Source: Chloroflexota bacterium (GTDB taxonomy: Bacteria > Chloroflexota > Anaerolineae > Anaerolineales > Villigracilaceae). Taken from it: a stretch of 7,823 nt of DNA. Position 1 is the stretch's first letter, and every line of letters begins with the position of its first letter. Where the stretch lies: the NCBI GenBank assembly GCA_021823555.1, contig JAKANW010000116.1:1-7823 (forward strand). Reading direction: 5' to 3'. Positions 1 through 5,990 of this stretch are shown here, in pieces. The translations under genes and the position numbers were made by a program. The notes under the pieces are model-generated. The model was not told where the DNA came from, searched no databases, and saw nothing but the letters and a program-made list of their open reading frames with translations.

Positions 1-1
1 C

Positions 2-385
2 TGCTGCGTAGACCAGGGTGTGGGGCTGATCCCGTGGAGTCCGCTGGCGCGCGGCTTCTTCGCCGGCAATCATCGCAAGGATGGCTGGGGCAGCACGACC
101 CGCGCCAAAACCGACGAGTATGCCCAAAATATGTATTACCGTGACGAGGACTTTATTGTCGCCGACCGCGTGCAGCAGGTGGCCAAACAGCGCGGTGTGA
201 GCGGGCCGCAAATGGCATTGGCCTGGGTGTTGAGCAAGCCCTACGTCACCGCGCCCATCATCGGCGCCAGCAAGATGCAGCACCTGGAGGAAAACATCGC
301 TGCGCTGGAGATCCGCTTGAGCCAGGAAGAGATCAACCAACTGGAAGAGCCGTACCAGCCGCACCCCGTCCTGGGTCACTCCTAA
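2..385 (+). CDS. Aldo/keto reductase, C-terminal part (5' end outside the window)
   Basis: The reading frame is open from the left window edge to a TAA at 383-385, so this is the last ~127 residues of a longer protein; the GTG at 20 is internal. Visible signatures of the NAD(P)H-dependent aldo/keto reductase (TIM-barrel) family are GLIPWSPLARGFFAG near the beginning, a helix with QMALAWVLSKP, the cofactor-binding PIIGASKMQHLEENIAAL, and a tail ending PYQPHPVLGHS, which is typical of the YajO-like subgroup. The catalytic Tyr/Lys/His residues lie upstream and cannot be checked. Members reduce aldehydes or ketones in the cytoplasm; the substrate cannot be read from sequence. The Nudix gene follows after only 17 nt on the same strand, suggesting co-transcription. 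Family assignment is firm, physiological role unknown. Confidence 0.93.
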   Translation, partial: CCVDQGVGLIPWSPLARGFFAGNHRKDGWGSTTRAKTDEYAQNMYYRDEDFIVADRVQQVAKQRGVSGPQMALAWVLSKPYVTAPIIGASKMQHLEENIAALEIRLSQEEINQLEEPYQPHPVLGHS

Positions 386-402
386 CGCGCGGCCAGCTCA
401 AC

Positions 403-858
403 ATGCTCCGCTTGATCTATCTGCTATACAGGCTCTTCCAATTCGTTTTCCGTCCCATCACATTGGGCGTGCGCGTGATGATGGTCAAAGATGGGCAGGT
501 GCTGCTCATCCGTCACACTTATATGGATAGGGGCAGCTGGTACCTGCCCGGAGGCGGCCTGAGGCGCGGTGAGACCGTCGAAACGGCGGCCCGCCGCGAG
601 ATCCGGGAAGAAGCGGGGGCGGAGGCGGGCGCGTTCAGCCTGGTTGGCATCTACTCCAAGTTCGATGACCTGAAGAGCGACCACAACGTCGTGTTCCTAT
701 GCAATGACTTTTCACTTGGCGGCCAACCGGACAGCGAGATCGCCGAACTACGCTTCTTTCCTCTCGATGCGCTGCCCGATACTCTATGCCCCGGCCACCG
801 GCAGCGCATCGAAGAATATGCGGCCGGGAAAACCAGCCCCGCTTTTGGGAACTGGTAG
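403..858 (+). CDS. Nudix hydrolase
   Basis: This complete 151-residue protein carries a perfect Nudix box at residues 51-73, fitting G-x5-E-x7-REUxEExGU and ending REIREEAGA; the glutamates E66, E69 and E70 would coordinate the catalytic metal. The preceding strand (VRVMMVKDGQVLLIRHTY, about 23-40) and the WYLPGGG segment (46-52) are the usual entry to the fold. Nudix enzymes cleave nucleoside diphosphates linked to another group X in the cytoplasm, for example damaged nucleotides, NDP-sugars or dinucleotides; substrate specificity cannot be predicted here. The first ~20 residues are hydrophobic and basic (LRLIYLLYRLFQFVFRPI), possibly a membrane-contacting helix, which is a little unusual. 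There is no strong Shine-Dalgarno before the ATG. It lies 17 nt after the reductase gene and 12 nt before the transporter gene, so the three are probably one transcript. Confidence 0.93.
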   Translation: MLRLIYLLYRLFQFVFRPITLGVRVMMVKDGQVLLIRHTYMDRGSWYLPGGGLRRGETVETAARREIREEAGAEAGAFSLVGIYSKFDDLKSDHNVVFLCNDFSLGGQPDSEIAELRFFPLDALPDTLCPGHRQRIEEYAAGKTSPAFGNW

Positions 859-870
859 AGAGGAGAGGTA

Positions 871-1434
871 ATGAACTGGAAATTAATCTGGGATATTTTT
901 ATTCTCTTCAGTCGCGTGGCGTTATTCTCATGGGGCGGCGGTCCCGCCTCGATGGGGTTGATGCAACGCGAAGTGGCGTCTGCCGGTTGGGCTACGGCCG
1001 AGGAATTCGCAGACGCCCTCGCCATCGGCAATGCCCTACCGGGGCCGATCGCTCCGCAGGTCTCCGCCTACATCGGCTACAAACTGGCCGGGCTGCCGGG
1101 TGCAATCTCCGGTGTGACAGGCACAGTCCTGCCAACGACCATCCTTATGCTCATCATGGTGGTTTTTTTCTTTGGCATCAAAGACAGCCCCACCGTCCAG
1201 GCCATGCTGAAAGCTGTACGGCCCATCATCGTGGGACTTCTGCTGTGGACGGCTTATGTCATGGCGTATTCGGTCTTCAATGTGAGCAAGCTGGGTTGGG
1301 GCGCCGGCTTGCTGAAAAATGCAGACAAGGCAGTGATCGCCATCGTCGCCTTTGCCTTGTTGACCCTGACGGAAATCAATCCCGTCTGGCTGGTGATCGC
1401 GGGAGCCATTCTGGGATATCTGATTTACAGGTGA
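871..1434 (+). CDS. Chromate transporter (ChrA/CHR) family protein, short single-domain form
   Basis: This is a 187-residue integral membrane protein of the CHR family. Family signatures are SRVALFSWGGGPASMGLMQREV (about 14-35), the W-x(4)-EF motif (40-46), NALPGPIAPQVSAYIGYKLAGLPGA (54-78) and a hydrophobic run after TGTVLPTT (83-102). Further likely membrane segments lie at about 115-136, 152-167 and 170-186. Classical ChrA proteins have two such domains (~400 residues) and export chromate; short CHR proteins are about half that size and usually come as adjacent pairs. Only one copy is seen here: the next gene is on the other strand and the gene upstream is Nudix. It may homodimerise or have a different substrate, so chromate transport is not proven. 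A strong ribosome binding site, AGGAGAGG at 861-868, supports the ATG start. A terminator follows immediately. Confidence 0.88.
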   Translation: MNWKLIWDIFILFSRVALFSWGGGPASMGLMQREVASAGWATAEEFADALAIGNALPGPIAPQVSAYIGYKLAGLPGAISGVTGTVLPTTILMLIMVVFFFGIKDSPTVQAMLKAVRPIIVGLLLWTAYVMAYSVFNVSKLGWGAGLLKNADKAVIAIVAFALLTLTEINPVWLVIAGAILGYLIYR

Positions 1435-1442
1435 CAAAGCAG

Positions 1443-1475
1443 AACCGGGCAGGTTTGCATGCCCGGTTTATTTTT
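1443..1475 (+). terminator. Intrinsic terminator of the plus-strand transcript
   Basis: A perfect 9-bp inverted repeat (AACCGGGCA at 1443-1451, TGCCCGGTT at 1460-1468) with an 8-nt loop is followed directly by a T-rich run to 1475. It begins 8 nt after the stop codon of the transporter gene. It lies in the 61-nt gap between convergent genes. Read from the minus strand the same hairpin is followed by a poorer T tract, so it may also help end the aminotransferase transcript, but less efficiently. Confidence 0.85.
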
Positions 1476-1495
1476 GGCTAATGTCGAAAAAGGAT

Positions 1496-2758
1496 TTATC
1501 CTGCGCTGATTTTCAGCAAGGCGTCTTTGAGTTTCTCCACTTCATCCAGTGTGTTGTAATGTGCCGCCCCCACGCGTACCATGCCGCCGCTATCTTCCAA
1601 CCCCAGCCGCTCGGTCACGTTAATGGCATAGTAGTTTCCATCCCAAACGTAGATTCCCTGTTCGGCCAGCAGTTCCGCCACCTTACGCGGGTGCATGTCC
1701 TTTAAGCGGAAGGAGAAGGTCGCTACGCGTTCGTCGAGGCGACGAGCGTCAGTGAGACCAAAGATCGTTAATCCGGGGACAGATTGAAGGGCGGAAAGAA
1801 GCGCCCGGCTCAGTTCGAATTCGTAGGCGCGGATAGCAGCCATCGCCTTCTTCAAGGCAAGCGCGCGGCCCGTATATCCGTTCTCCATCAGACCGTCGGC
1901 CTGTTCGCCGCCAAACTGGTTTCCCACCCACTCGAAATATTCCAGCGCGCCCAGCACGCCCGCGATCCCCTCGTGGTTTTGCGTGCCAGTCTCGAACTTG
2001 CCGGGGAGTCCGTTCGTGGCCGGGCGCACCTTGTAGGCAAATAATTTCTCCAATAATTCACGCTTGCCATACAAAATCCCGGAATGTGTTCCGAAAAATT
2101 TATACGCTGAAGAAATCAGGAAATCACAGTCTGATTTCTGAACATCAATAGGGCCATGTGGGGCATATTGAACGGCATCAATATACACCATAGCGCCAAC
2201 ATCATGCGCCATCTTCACGATCTTGGCAACAGGGTTGATCGTTCCAAGAGAGTTGGACGCGTATCCCACAGCCAACAGGCAGGGTTTTCGCTCCAAGGCT
2301 TTTTGCAAATCATCCAATTTCAATGTGCCATCTTCCACATCGAAATCCACCCAATTGACTTTGACTCCTCGATCCTGCGCGGCCAATGCCCAGGGTGTCA
2401 CGTTGGCATCATGGTCCAGACGTGTGACCACAATTTCATCCCCTTCTTTCCATTCTCGCGAGATCGAACGGCTGATATGCAGGGTCAGGGTAGTCATGTT
2501 GTTGCCAAAGACGATCTCCCCGGGAGATGAAGCATTGTAGAAGTCCGCCATCGCGCGATGAGCTTCATCCAAAATTGCGTCTGAGGCGATACTGGTTTCA
2601 AATGCACCTTCATGATTGGCATTGCATTCGATTAAATAACGATTGATGCGATCGAGAGATTGTTTTGCGATTTGAGTCCCCCCAGGGTTATCAAAGAAAA
2701 TGGCAGGACGACTAAGGGAAGGGAACTGGCTGCGGATGACAGAGAGGTCGAGGGCCAT
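1496..2758 (-). CDS. Class V aminotransferase, cysteine desulfurase-like (VC1184 type) without the usual catalytic Cys
   Basis: This 420-residue protein has the fold type I PLP enzyme layout of the NifS/SufS superfamily: FFDNPGGTQ near the N-terminus (21-29), LDHDANVTPW (114-123) with the His that stacks on PLP, YIDAVQYAPHGPIDV (192-206) with the cofactor-binding Asp194, and SSAYKFFGTHSG (216-227) in which Lys220 should bind PLP. True cysteine desulfurases carry an active-site Cys in a loop near the C-terminus. Here the only cysteines are C45, C160 and C211, and the corresponding region reads GGMVRVGAAHYNTLDEVEKL, as in the VC1184-like subfamily (TIGR01976, recalled, not searched). Sulfur transfer from cysteine is therefore doubtful; another PLP reaction is as likely. 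The ATG start has GGAG 8 nt upstream. The gene follows the hyp operon on the same strand but appears to have its own promoter. Confidence 0.9.
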   Translation of the reverse strand: MALDLSVIRSQFPSLSRPAIFFDNPGGTQIAKQSLDRINRYLIECNANHEGAFETSIASDAILDEAHRAMADFYNASSPGEIVFGNNMTTLTLHISRSISREWKEGDEIVVTRLDHDANVTPWALAAQDRGVKVNWVDFDVEDGTLKLDDLQKALERKPCLLAVGYASNSLGTINPVAKIVKMAHDVGAMVYIDAVQYAPHGPIDVQKSDCDFLISSAYKFFGTHSGILYGKRELLEKLFAYKVRPATNGLPGKFETGTQNHEGIAGVLGALEYFEWVGNQFGGEQADGLMENGYTGRALALKKAMAAIRAYEFELSRALLSALQSVPGLTIFGLTDARRLDERVATFSFRLKDMHPRKVAELLAEQGIYVWDGNYYAINVTERLGLEDSGGMVRVGAAHYNTLDEVEKLKDALLKISAG

Positions 2759-2795
2759 GGGAGATTCTCCAAAATTGGGGACGGGAGATGTCGGT

Positions 2796-2801
2796 ATTAT
2801 A
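2796..2801 (-). promoter_or_regulatory. Candidate -10 box for the aminotransferase-like gene
   Basis: Read on the minus strand this is a perfect TATAAT, about 40 nt before the ATG at 2758. No convincing -35 hexamer is seen at 17 nt; the upstream region is T-rich and is also the T tract of the preceding terminator. The placement between a terminator and a start codon is what makes it plausible. Confidence 0.45.
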
Positions 2802-2814
2802 AGCCCATCGTTTC

Positions 2815-2854
2815 CAAAAAATATAAACGCTCAATCCTGGCCGGGTTGGGCGTT
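2815..2854 (-). terminator. Probable terminator of the hyp operon after hypE
   Basis: On the minus strand, about 27 nt past the hypE stop, a 12-position stem (2843-2854 with 2826-2837, 5-nt loop) carries ten Watson-Crick pairs and two A/C mismatches. It is followed by TATATTTTTT (2825-2816). On the plus strand the same two positions are G/T wobbles, so the hairpin is better in that direction but lacks a following T run. It separates hypE from the aminotransferase-like gene. Confidence 0.5.
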
Positions 2855-2881
2855 GAGATTCGTCAGGTGCGCAGGGATTCG

Positions 2882-3946
2882 TCAGCAGATACGCGGCAGC
2901 ATCTCACCTGCCAGCATATCTACTACACGCGTGCTGCCCAGCGCCGTTTTGAGCAGGACTCGTCCACGCGGCTCGGCAGCGACTTCCCCAATGATGACTG
3001 CACCCTCACCATAACGAGTCGCTTGCATCGCCTTCAGCACAGAATCCGCATCTTCACGCGCCGCCATGGTTACCAGCTTGCCTTCGTTAGCCACATACAA
3101 CGGATCAAACCCCAGCATCTCGCAGGCCGCATTGACTTCGGGATGGACGGGAATGGCTTGCTCATCCAGCACAATACCGAGGCTGGATTGAGCCGCAATC
3201 TCGTTGAGTGTAGTGGCTAATCCGCCGCGGGTGGGATCGCGCAAAACGTGGACATTCGGGCTGGCGTCCAGCATGGCTTCGATCAAATGATTGAGTGGCG
3301 CCACGTCGCTTTGCAGGCTGGACTGGAATCCCAGTTCACCGCGCGCTCCCAGGACAGCGATTCCATGATCGCCAATCGAGCCGGACAGGATGACGACATC
3401 GCCTTCTTTGGCTTGCGCACCGCCAATGGTGACGCCAGCGCGGACAACGCCAACGCCTGCGGTGGTGATGTAAAGCCCATCCGCTTTGCCGCGCTGTACT
3501 ACTTTCGTATCTCCCGCCACGATCTGCACACCTGCTTCCTCGGCAGCTTCCTTCATGGAGGCGATCACGCGCTGGAGAATCTCCATTTGCAGGCCCTCTT
3601 CCAGGATAAAGCCCGCTGTGAGATAAAGCGGTTTCGCGCCCAGCATGGCCACATCGTTGACCGTGCCACACACGGCCAGCCTGCCAATATCCCCGCCGGG
3701 GAAGAACAACGGCCAGACGACGTGCGAATCCGTGCTGATGGACAACTGCTGGCGTAAGCCGGGGTCCACCAGCGCAGCGTCATCCCCCGCCTGCAAGGCA
3801 GGATTCTGGAACGCAGGCAGGAAGGCTTTCTGGATCAACTGGTGACTCATGCGCCCGCCCGCGCCGTGTCCCATCACGATTTGTTCGTTATGGGGCAGGG
3901 ACGGCGCGCAGACCGCGCCTTCGATATTGACCGTTTCTTCGCTCAT
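2882..3946 (-). CDS. hypE: Hydrogenase maturation protein HypE (carbamoyl dehydratase)
   Basis: HypE receives a carbamoyl group from HypF on its C-terminal cysteine and dehydrates it with ATP to a thiocyanate, the source of the CN ligands of the [NiFe] active site. The 354-residue protein is normal length and ends LPRIC, with the indispensable Cys354 as last residue. Other family signatures are VMGHGAGGRMSHQLI (24-38), GDDAALVDPG (54-63), STDSHVVWPLFFPGGDIGRLAVCGTVND (71-98), VAGDTKVV (143-150) and RDPTRGGLATTLNEIA (236-251), together the ATP-binding core of the PurM-like fold. The ATG at 3946 has GGTAGG 6 nt upstream. The start lies only 10 nt from the end of the left REP-like array, so the leader of hypE is made almost entirely of that repeat. 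In the usual order hypE would directly follow hypD; here a RAYT unit of about 0.8 kb intervenes. Confidence 0.98.
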   Translation of the reverse strand: MSEETVNIEGAVCAPSLPHNEQIVMGHGAGGRMSHQLIQKAFLPAFQNPALQAGDDAALVDPGLRQQLSISTDSHVVWPLFFPGGDIGRLAVCGTVNDVAMLGAKPLYLTAGFILEEGLQMEILQRVIASMKEAAEEAGVQIVAGDTKVVQRGKADGLYITTAGVGVVRAGVTIGGAQAKEGDVVILSGSIGDHGIAVLGARGELGFQSSLQSDVAPLNHLIEAMLDASPNVHVLRDPTRGGLATTLNEIAAQSSLGIVLDEQAIPVHPEVNAACEMLGFDPLYVANEGKLVTMAAREDADSVLKAMQATRYGEGAVIIGEVAAEPRGRVLLKTALGSTRVVDMLAGEMLPRIC

Positions 3947-3956
3947 AATTTACCTA

Positions 3957-4008
3957 CCGGACTCCGAAGCTCTGCTTCGGGTCATCCGCAAGTAGAACTT
4001 GCGAGTCC
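3957..4008. repeat. REP-like two-hairpin unit, copy 1
   Basis: Two hairpins sit in tandem: a 7-bp stem with loop TCT (3964-3980) and a 7-bp stem with loop AGA (3987-4003). The ends GGACTC (3959-3964) and GAGTCC (4003-4008) are complementary and could close the whole unit into a cloverleaf, sharing one base with each inner stem. The copy lies just upstream of the hypE start. Confidence 0.85.
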
Positions 4009-4015
4009 TCATTTT

Positions 4016-4068
4016 CCGGACTCCGAAGCTCTGCTTCGGTCATTCCGCAAGCGGAACTTGCGGCGTCC
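4016..4068. repeat. REP-like two-hairpin unit, copy 2
   Basis: The first hairpin (4023-4039) is identical to copy 1. The second (4045-4063) is a variant with stem CCGCAAG/CTTGCGG and a 5-nt loop. The outer ends pair only over GGAC/GTCC. The spacer TCCTCATTTT links it to copy 1. It ends 7 nt beyond the stop codon of the transposase-like gene. Confidence 0.85.
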
Positions 4069-4075
4069 AATCTCT

Positions 4076-4615
4076 CTAAAAATCATCTGCAATTTGCGCA
4101 TCGCCATAACAAGATAGAACCTTGCCTTGCAACTCTGATTCGGAACTCTCAAGAAAGTACTTGTAACTTGAAAACTGATAATCCTCAGGATTCTGAACCA
4201 GTCCATGTTTCACAGGATTCATCATCACATATTGCAGACGCGCATAATACGATGTCTCGCTCCGAATGCAAGTATCCCAGTAGTTGTGCCAAACCCTTCG
4301 TCCTGGCGTCGCATCCATTTGATTGACAAATTTTGCGCTGATGGAATGTACACCTTGAATTAGCGATTTTAGTGTGACTGCATTTTCAGGACTACGGGCG
4401 ACAAAATGATAATGGTTCGGCATAACGGCCCAGGCATCCAGCGACCACTTCAGAAGTCCAGCTCGACTGATAAGTGTTTCGCAAAATTGACGACATTTTT
4501 CTTCCGAGTTCAATAAAAGCTTCTTGTCCAATGTAGAACCTGTAACAATATAAATAGCGTTCGATACAAACCAATGGGGAGGCGTATGTAGATGCGGTTT
4601 GTAAACGTCAACCAT
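4076..4615 (-). CDS. REP-associated tyrosine transposase (RAYT), Y1/HUH transposase-like
   Basis: The protein belongs to the IS200/IS605-like Y1 transposase group associated with REP sequences. It has the HUH motif in AVMPNHYHFVARSP, a WHNYWDTCIRSETSYY segment typical of RAYTs, and the likely catalytic tyrosine in LQYVMMNPVKHGLV, followed by a conserved-type SSYKYF region. The enzyme would nick single-stranded DNA at REP hairpins through a 5'-phosphotyrosine. The frame is open up to an ATG at 4696, but that start would lie inside the flanking repeat; the ATG at 4615 has GGGAG 7 nt upstream and is preferred (179 aa). The ATG at 4621 is an alternative only 1 nt from that site. All motifs are intact, so it may be active. 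RAYTs are usually single-copy, domesticated-looking genes that mobilise REPs in trans. Confidence 0.88.
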   Translation of the reverse strand: MVDVYKPHLHTPPHWFVSNAIYIVTGSTLDKKLLLNSEEKCRQFCETLISRAGLLKWSLDAWAVMPNHYHFVARSPENAVTLKSLIQGVHSISAKFVNQMDATPGRRVWHNYWDTCIRSETSYYARLQYVMMNPVKHGLVQNPEDYQFSSYKYFLESSESELQGKVLSCYGDAQIADDF

Positions 4616-4622
4616 TTTCATG

Positions 4623-4627
4623 CTCCC
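4623..4627 (-). promoter_or_regulatory. Ribosome binding site that decides the RAYT start
   Basis: GGGAG on the minus strand lies 7 nt before the ATG at 4615 and only 1 nt before the ATG at 4621. This favours 4615 as start and makes the longest frame, from 4696 inside the repeat, unlikely. Confidence 0.5.
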
Positions 4628-4662
4628 AGCGGTGCCCGGAAGCTCCGTTTCCAGATTGTCCT

Positions 4663-4699
4663 GGAACTTGCGCAAGTAGAACTTGCAAGTCCTCATTTT
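4663..4699. repeat. REP-like unit, partial or degenerate copy 3
   Basis: Only the second hairpin is well kept (GCAAGT at 4672-4677, loop AGA at 4678-4680, ACTTGC at 4681-4686), followed by the same TCCTCATTTT spacer as after copy 1. A perfect 12-bp palindrome ACTTGCGCAAGT overlaps its left part (4666-4677). A weak counterpart of the first hairpin may be present at 4638-4652 (GGAA/TTCC), which would make this a decayed full unit. Confidence 0.65.
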
Positions 4700-4752
4700 C
4701 CGGACTCCGAAGCTCTGCTTCGGGTCATCCGCAAGTAGAACTTGCGGACTCC
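4700..4752. repeat. REP-like two-hairpin unit, copy 4
   Basis: The first 47 bases are identical to copy 1. Hairpins are at 4707-4723 (7 bp) and 4729-4747 (8 bp, loop AGA). The end is GGACTCC instead of GAGTCC, so the outer closing stem of copy 1 is lost. The unit reaches to 1 nt from the hypD stop codon. Confidence 0.85.
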
Positions 4753-4753
4753 T

Positions 4754-5854
4754 TTATCCTTCCGTAATCAACACTCTTCCATACCGATAATACGCCGCGC
4801 AGGCCCCCTCGGATGAAACCATCGTCGCGCCAAGCGGATTCTCCGGCGTACATTCTTTTCCGAAAGCCGGGCAATCGTGCGGCTTCTTCAGTCCCTGCAG
4901 GATTTGTCCCGCAATACACAGCGGAGATTCCTCCGACTGGATGGCCTCCACATCGAAACGCTTTTCTGCGTTGAAATCTTCGAATTCAGGCCGCAGGCAC
5001 CAGCCGCTCATCGGGATCATACCAATGCCGCGCCACTTGCGGTCACATTCCATGAAGACCTTGTGGATCGCAGCCTGGGCGGGCTTCAGGCCATCAAAGG
5101 TTACGGCGCGCTGGTAGGCATTGGCGACTTCCACTTTGCCCGCTTCGAGTAATTGCACCGTCGTCAAAATACCCTGCACAATGTCAAGCGGCTCAAAGCC
5201 GGTTACCGCCATCGGGACTTTGAACTTCGCCGCCAGCGGCGGATATTCCCAATACCCCATCACCGCGCAGACGTGCCCCGCCAGCAAAAATCCTTGCACC
5301 CGGTTGGATGACGAACTTAAAATGGCGCTGATGGCGGGCGGCACGCGCACGTGTGAAACCAGGATCGAAAAATTCTTCAAACCAAGCCGTTGCGCCTGCA
5401 ACACGCTCATCACGTTGGGCGGGGCAGTTGTCTCGAAACCGATCGCAAAAAAGACCACCTGCTTATCGGGGTTTTGGCCGGCCAGCGTCACTGCATCCAG
5501 CGGCGAATAGACCACGCGCACGTCTCCACCTTGCGCCTTGATCGAGAACAGGTCACGTTGTGAGCCGGGCACGCGCAGCATGTCGCCATACGAACAGAAG
5601 ATCACGTCCGGGCGGGAGGCAATCGCCAGCGCCTTGTCAATCAGTTCCAGCGGCGTCACGCAAACGGGACAACCCGGCCCGTGCACCAACTCGATCTCAG
5701 GCGGGAGCAGTTGGTCTATCCCGTGGCGAACGATGGCGTGAGTCTGCCCGCCGCAGATTTCCATCATCGTCCACGGACGCGTCACGGTGCGGCGGATCTC
5801 TTCGATCACGCCCTTCACCAACGCGGCATCGCGATATTCAGTAACATATTTCAT
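4754..5854 (-). CDS. hypD: Hydrogenase maturation protein HypD (Fe-S scaffold for Fe(CN)2CO assembly)
   Basis: HypD, a [4Fe-4S] protein, forms with HypC the complex on which the iron centre receives CN and CO. The 366-residue protein is standard length and has all family signatures: [15 protein letters not shown] (31-45, Cys34), [11 protein letters not shown] (58-68, Cys62 and Cys65), [13 protein letters not shown] (86-98), [12 protein letters not shown] (135-146), [10 protein letters not shown] (165-174), GHVCAVMGY (193-201) and [12 protein letters not shown] (217-228). Cysteines in the C-terminal half at 286 (MSGWCLRP), 313, 328 ([10 protein letters not shown]), 335 and 352 include the cluster ligands known for the family. 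The ATG at 5854 has only a weak purine-rich stretch upstream. It is preceded by a 121-bp palindrome separating it from hypC, and its stop is followed within 1 nt by a REP-like unit. Confidence 0.98.
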   Translation of the reverse strand: MKYVTEYRDAALVKGVIEEIRRTVTRPWTMMEICGGQTHAIVRHGIDQLLPPEIELVHGPGCPVCVTPLELIDKALAIASRPDVIFCSYGDMLRVPGSQRDLFSIKAQGGDVRVVYSPLDAVTLAGQNPDKQVVFFAIGFETTAPPNVMSVLQAQRLGLKNFSILVSHVRVPPAISAILSSSSNRVQGFLLAGHVCAVMGYWEYPPLAAKFKVPMAVTGFEPLDIVQGILTTVQLLEAGKVEVANAYQRAVTFDGLKPAQAAIHKVFMECDRKWRGIGMIPMSGWCLRPEFEDFNAEKRFDVEAIQSEESPLCIAGQILQGLKKPHDCPAFGKECTPENPLGATMVSSEGACAAYYRYGRVLITEG

Positions 5855-5868
5855 ATCATCTCACTCAT

Positions 5869-5989
5869 GTCGTTGCGAGGAGGGCATTCCCTTTGACAAG
5901 CTCAGGGCATCGCTTTCCGGCGAAGCAACCCCCTGATGATCGGGAGATTGCTTCGCCACTCGCCGTTTAGGCTCGCGGCTCGCAATGAC
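5869..5989. repeat. Imperfect long palindrome filling the hypC-hypD gap
   Basis: Nested inverted repeats are visible. The outer arms GTCGTTGCGAG (5869-5879) and CTCGCAATGAC (5979-5989) pair with one mismatch. The inner arms GGCGAAGCAA (5919-5928) and TTGCTTCGCC (5948-5957) pair perfectly over 10 bp. The left side also holds a smaller hairpin-like sequence around 5889-5907 (CCCTTTGACA to CTCAGGG). The element begins 14 nt before the hypD start and ends 1 nt after the hypC stop, so it accounts for almost the entire 136-nt gap. No coding capacity, T tract or target duplication is seen. It looks like a dispersed non-autonomous palindromic repeat; similar 'TTGCGAG...GAAGCAATC' elements are, from memory, common in several bacterial genomes. 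Confidence 0.75.
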
Positions 5990-5990
5990 C

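Larger units (their letters stand above)
3957..4752. mobile_element. REP/RAYT unit inserted between hypD and hypE
   Basis: A REP-associated tyrosine transposase-like gene is bracketed by two copies of a two-unit repeat cassette: units at 3957-4008 and 4016-4068 on the left, and 4663-4699 (partial) and 4700-4752 on the right. A 47-bp stretch is identical at 3957-4003 and 4700-4746, and a 36-bp stretch at 4004-4039 and 4688-4723; all are in direct orientation. The interior is more A+T-rich than its surroundings: a hand count gives 40% G+C for 4081-4200 against 60% for 5221-5340 in hypD. The unit occupies exactly the hypD-hypE gap, from 1 nt beyond the hypD stop to 10 nt before the hypE start. 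The boundaries are inferred from the repeats; an empty site was not available for comparison. Confidence 0.75.

Noticed and set aside
20..22. GTG as start of the aldo/keto reductase gene
   Set aside because: The frame is open to the window edge and the family needs about 200 more N-terminal residues; the GTG codes an internal valine.
786..1481. A 231-codon plus-strand frame overlapping the Nudix and CHR genes
   Set aside because: It overlaps two well-supported genes in another frame; its composition (many Arg, Gly, His, Cys) is that of an out-of-frame translation.
2660..3757. Long plus-strand open frames opposite hypE and the aminotransferase start (for example 2660-3220 and 3248-3757)
   Set aside because: They are antisense to genes with clear family motifs, have no recognisable domain and no convincing ribosome binding site, and are typical shadows in G+C-rich coding DNA.
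3957..4068. Intrinsic terminator between the RAYT gene and hypE
   Set aside because: The hairpins are strong, but on the minus strand none is followed by a T tract, so they are better explained as REP-like units; an effect on mRNA stability remains possible.
4392..4574. A 60-codon minus-strand frame inside the RAYT gene
   Set aside because: It is out of frame with the transposase-like protein, whose motifs run straight through this region.
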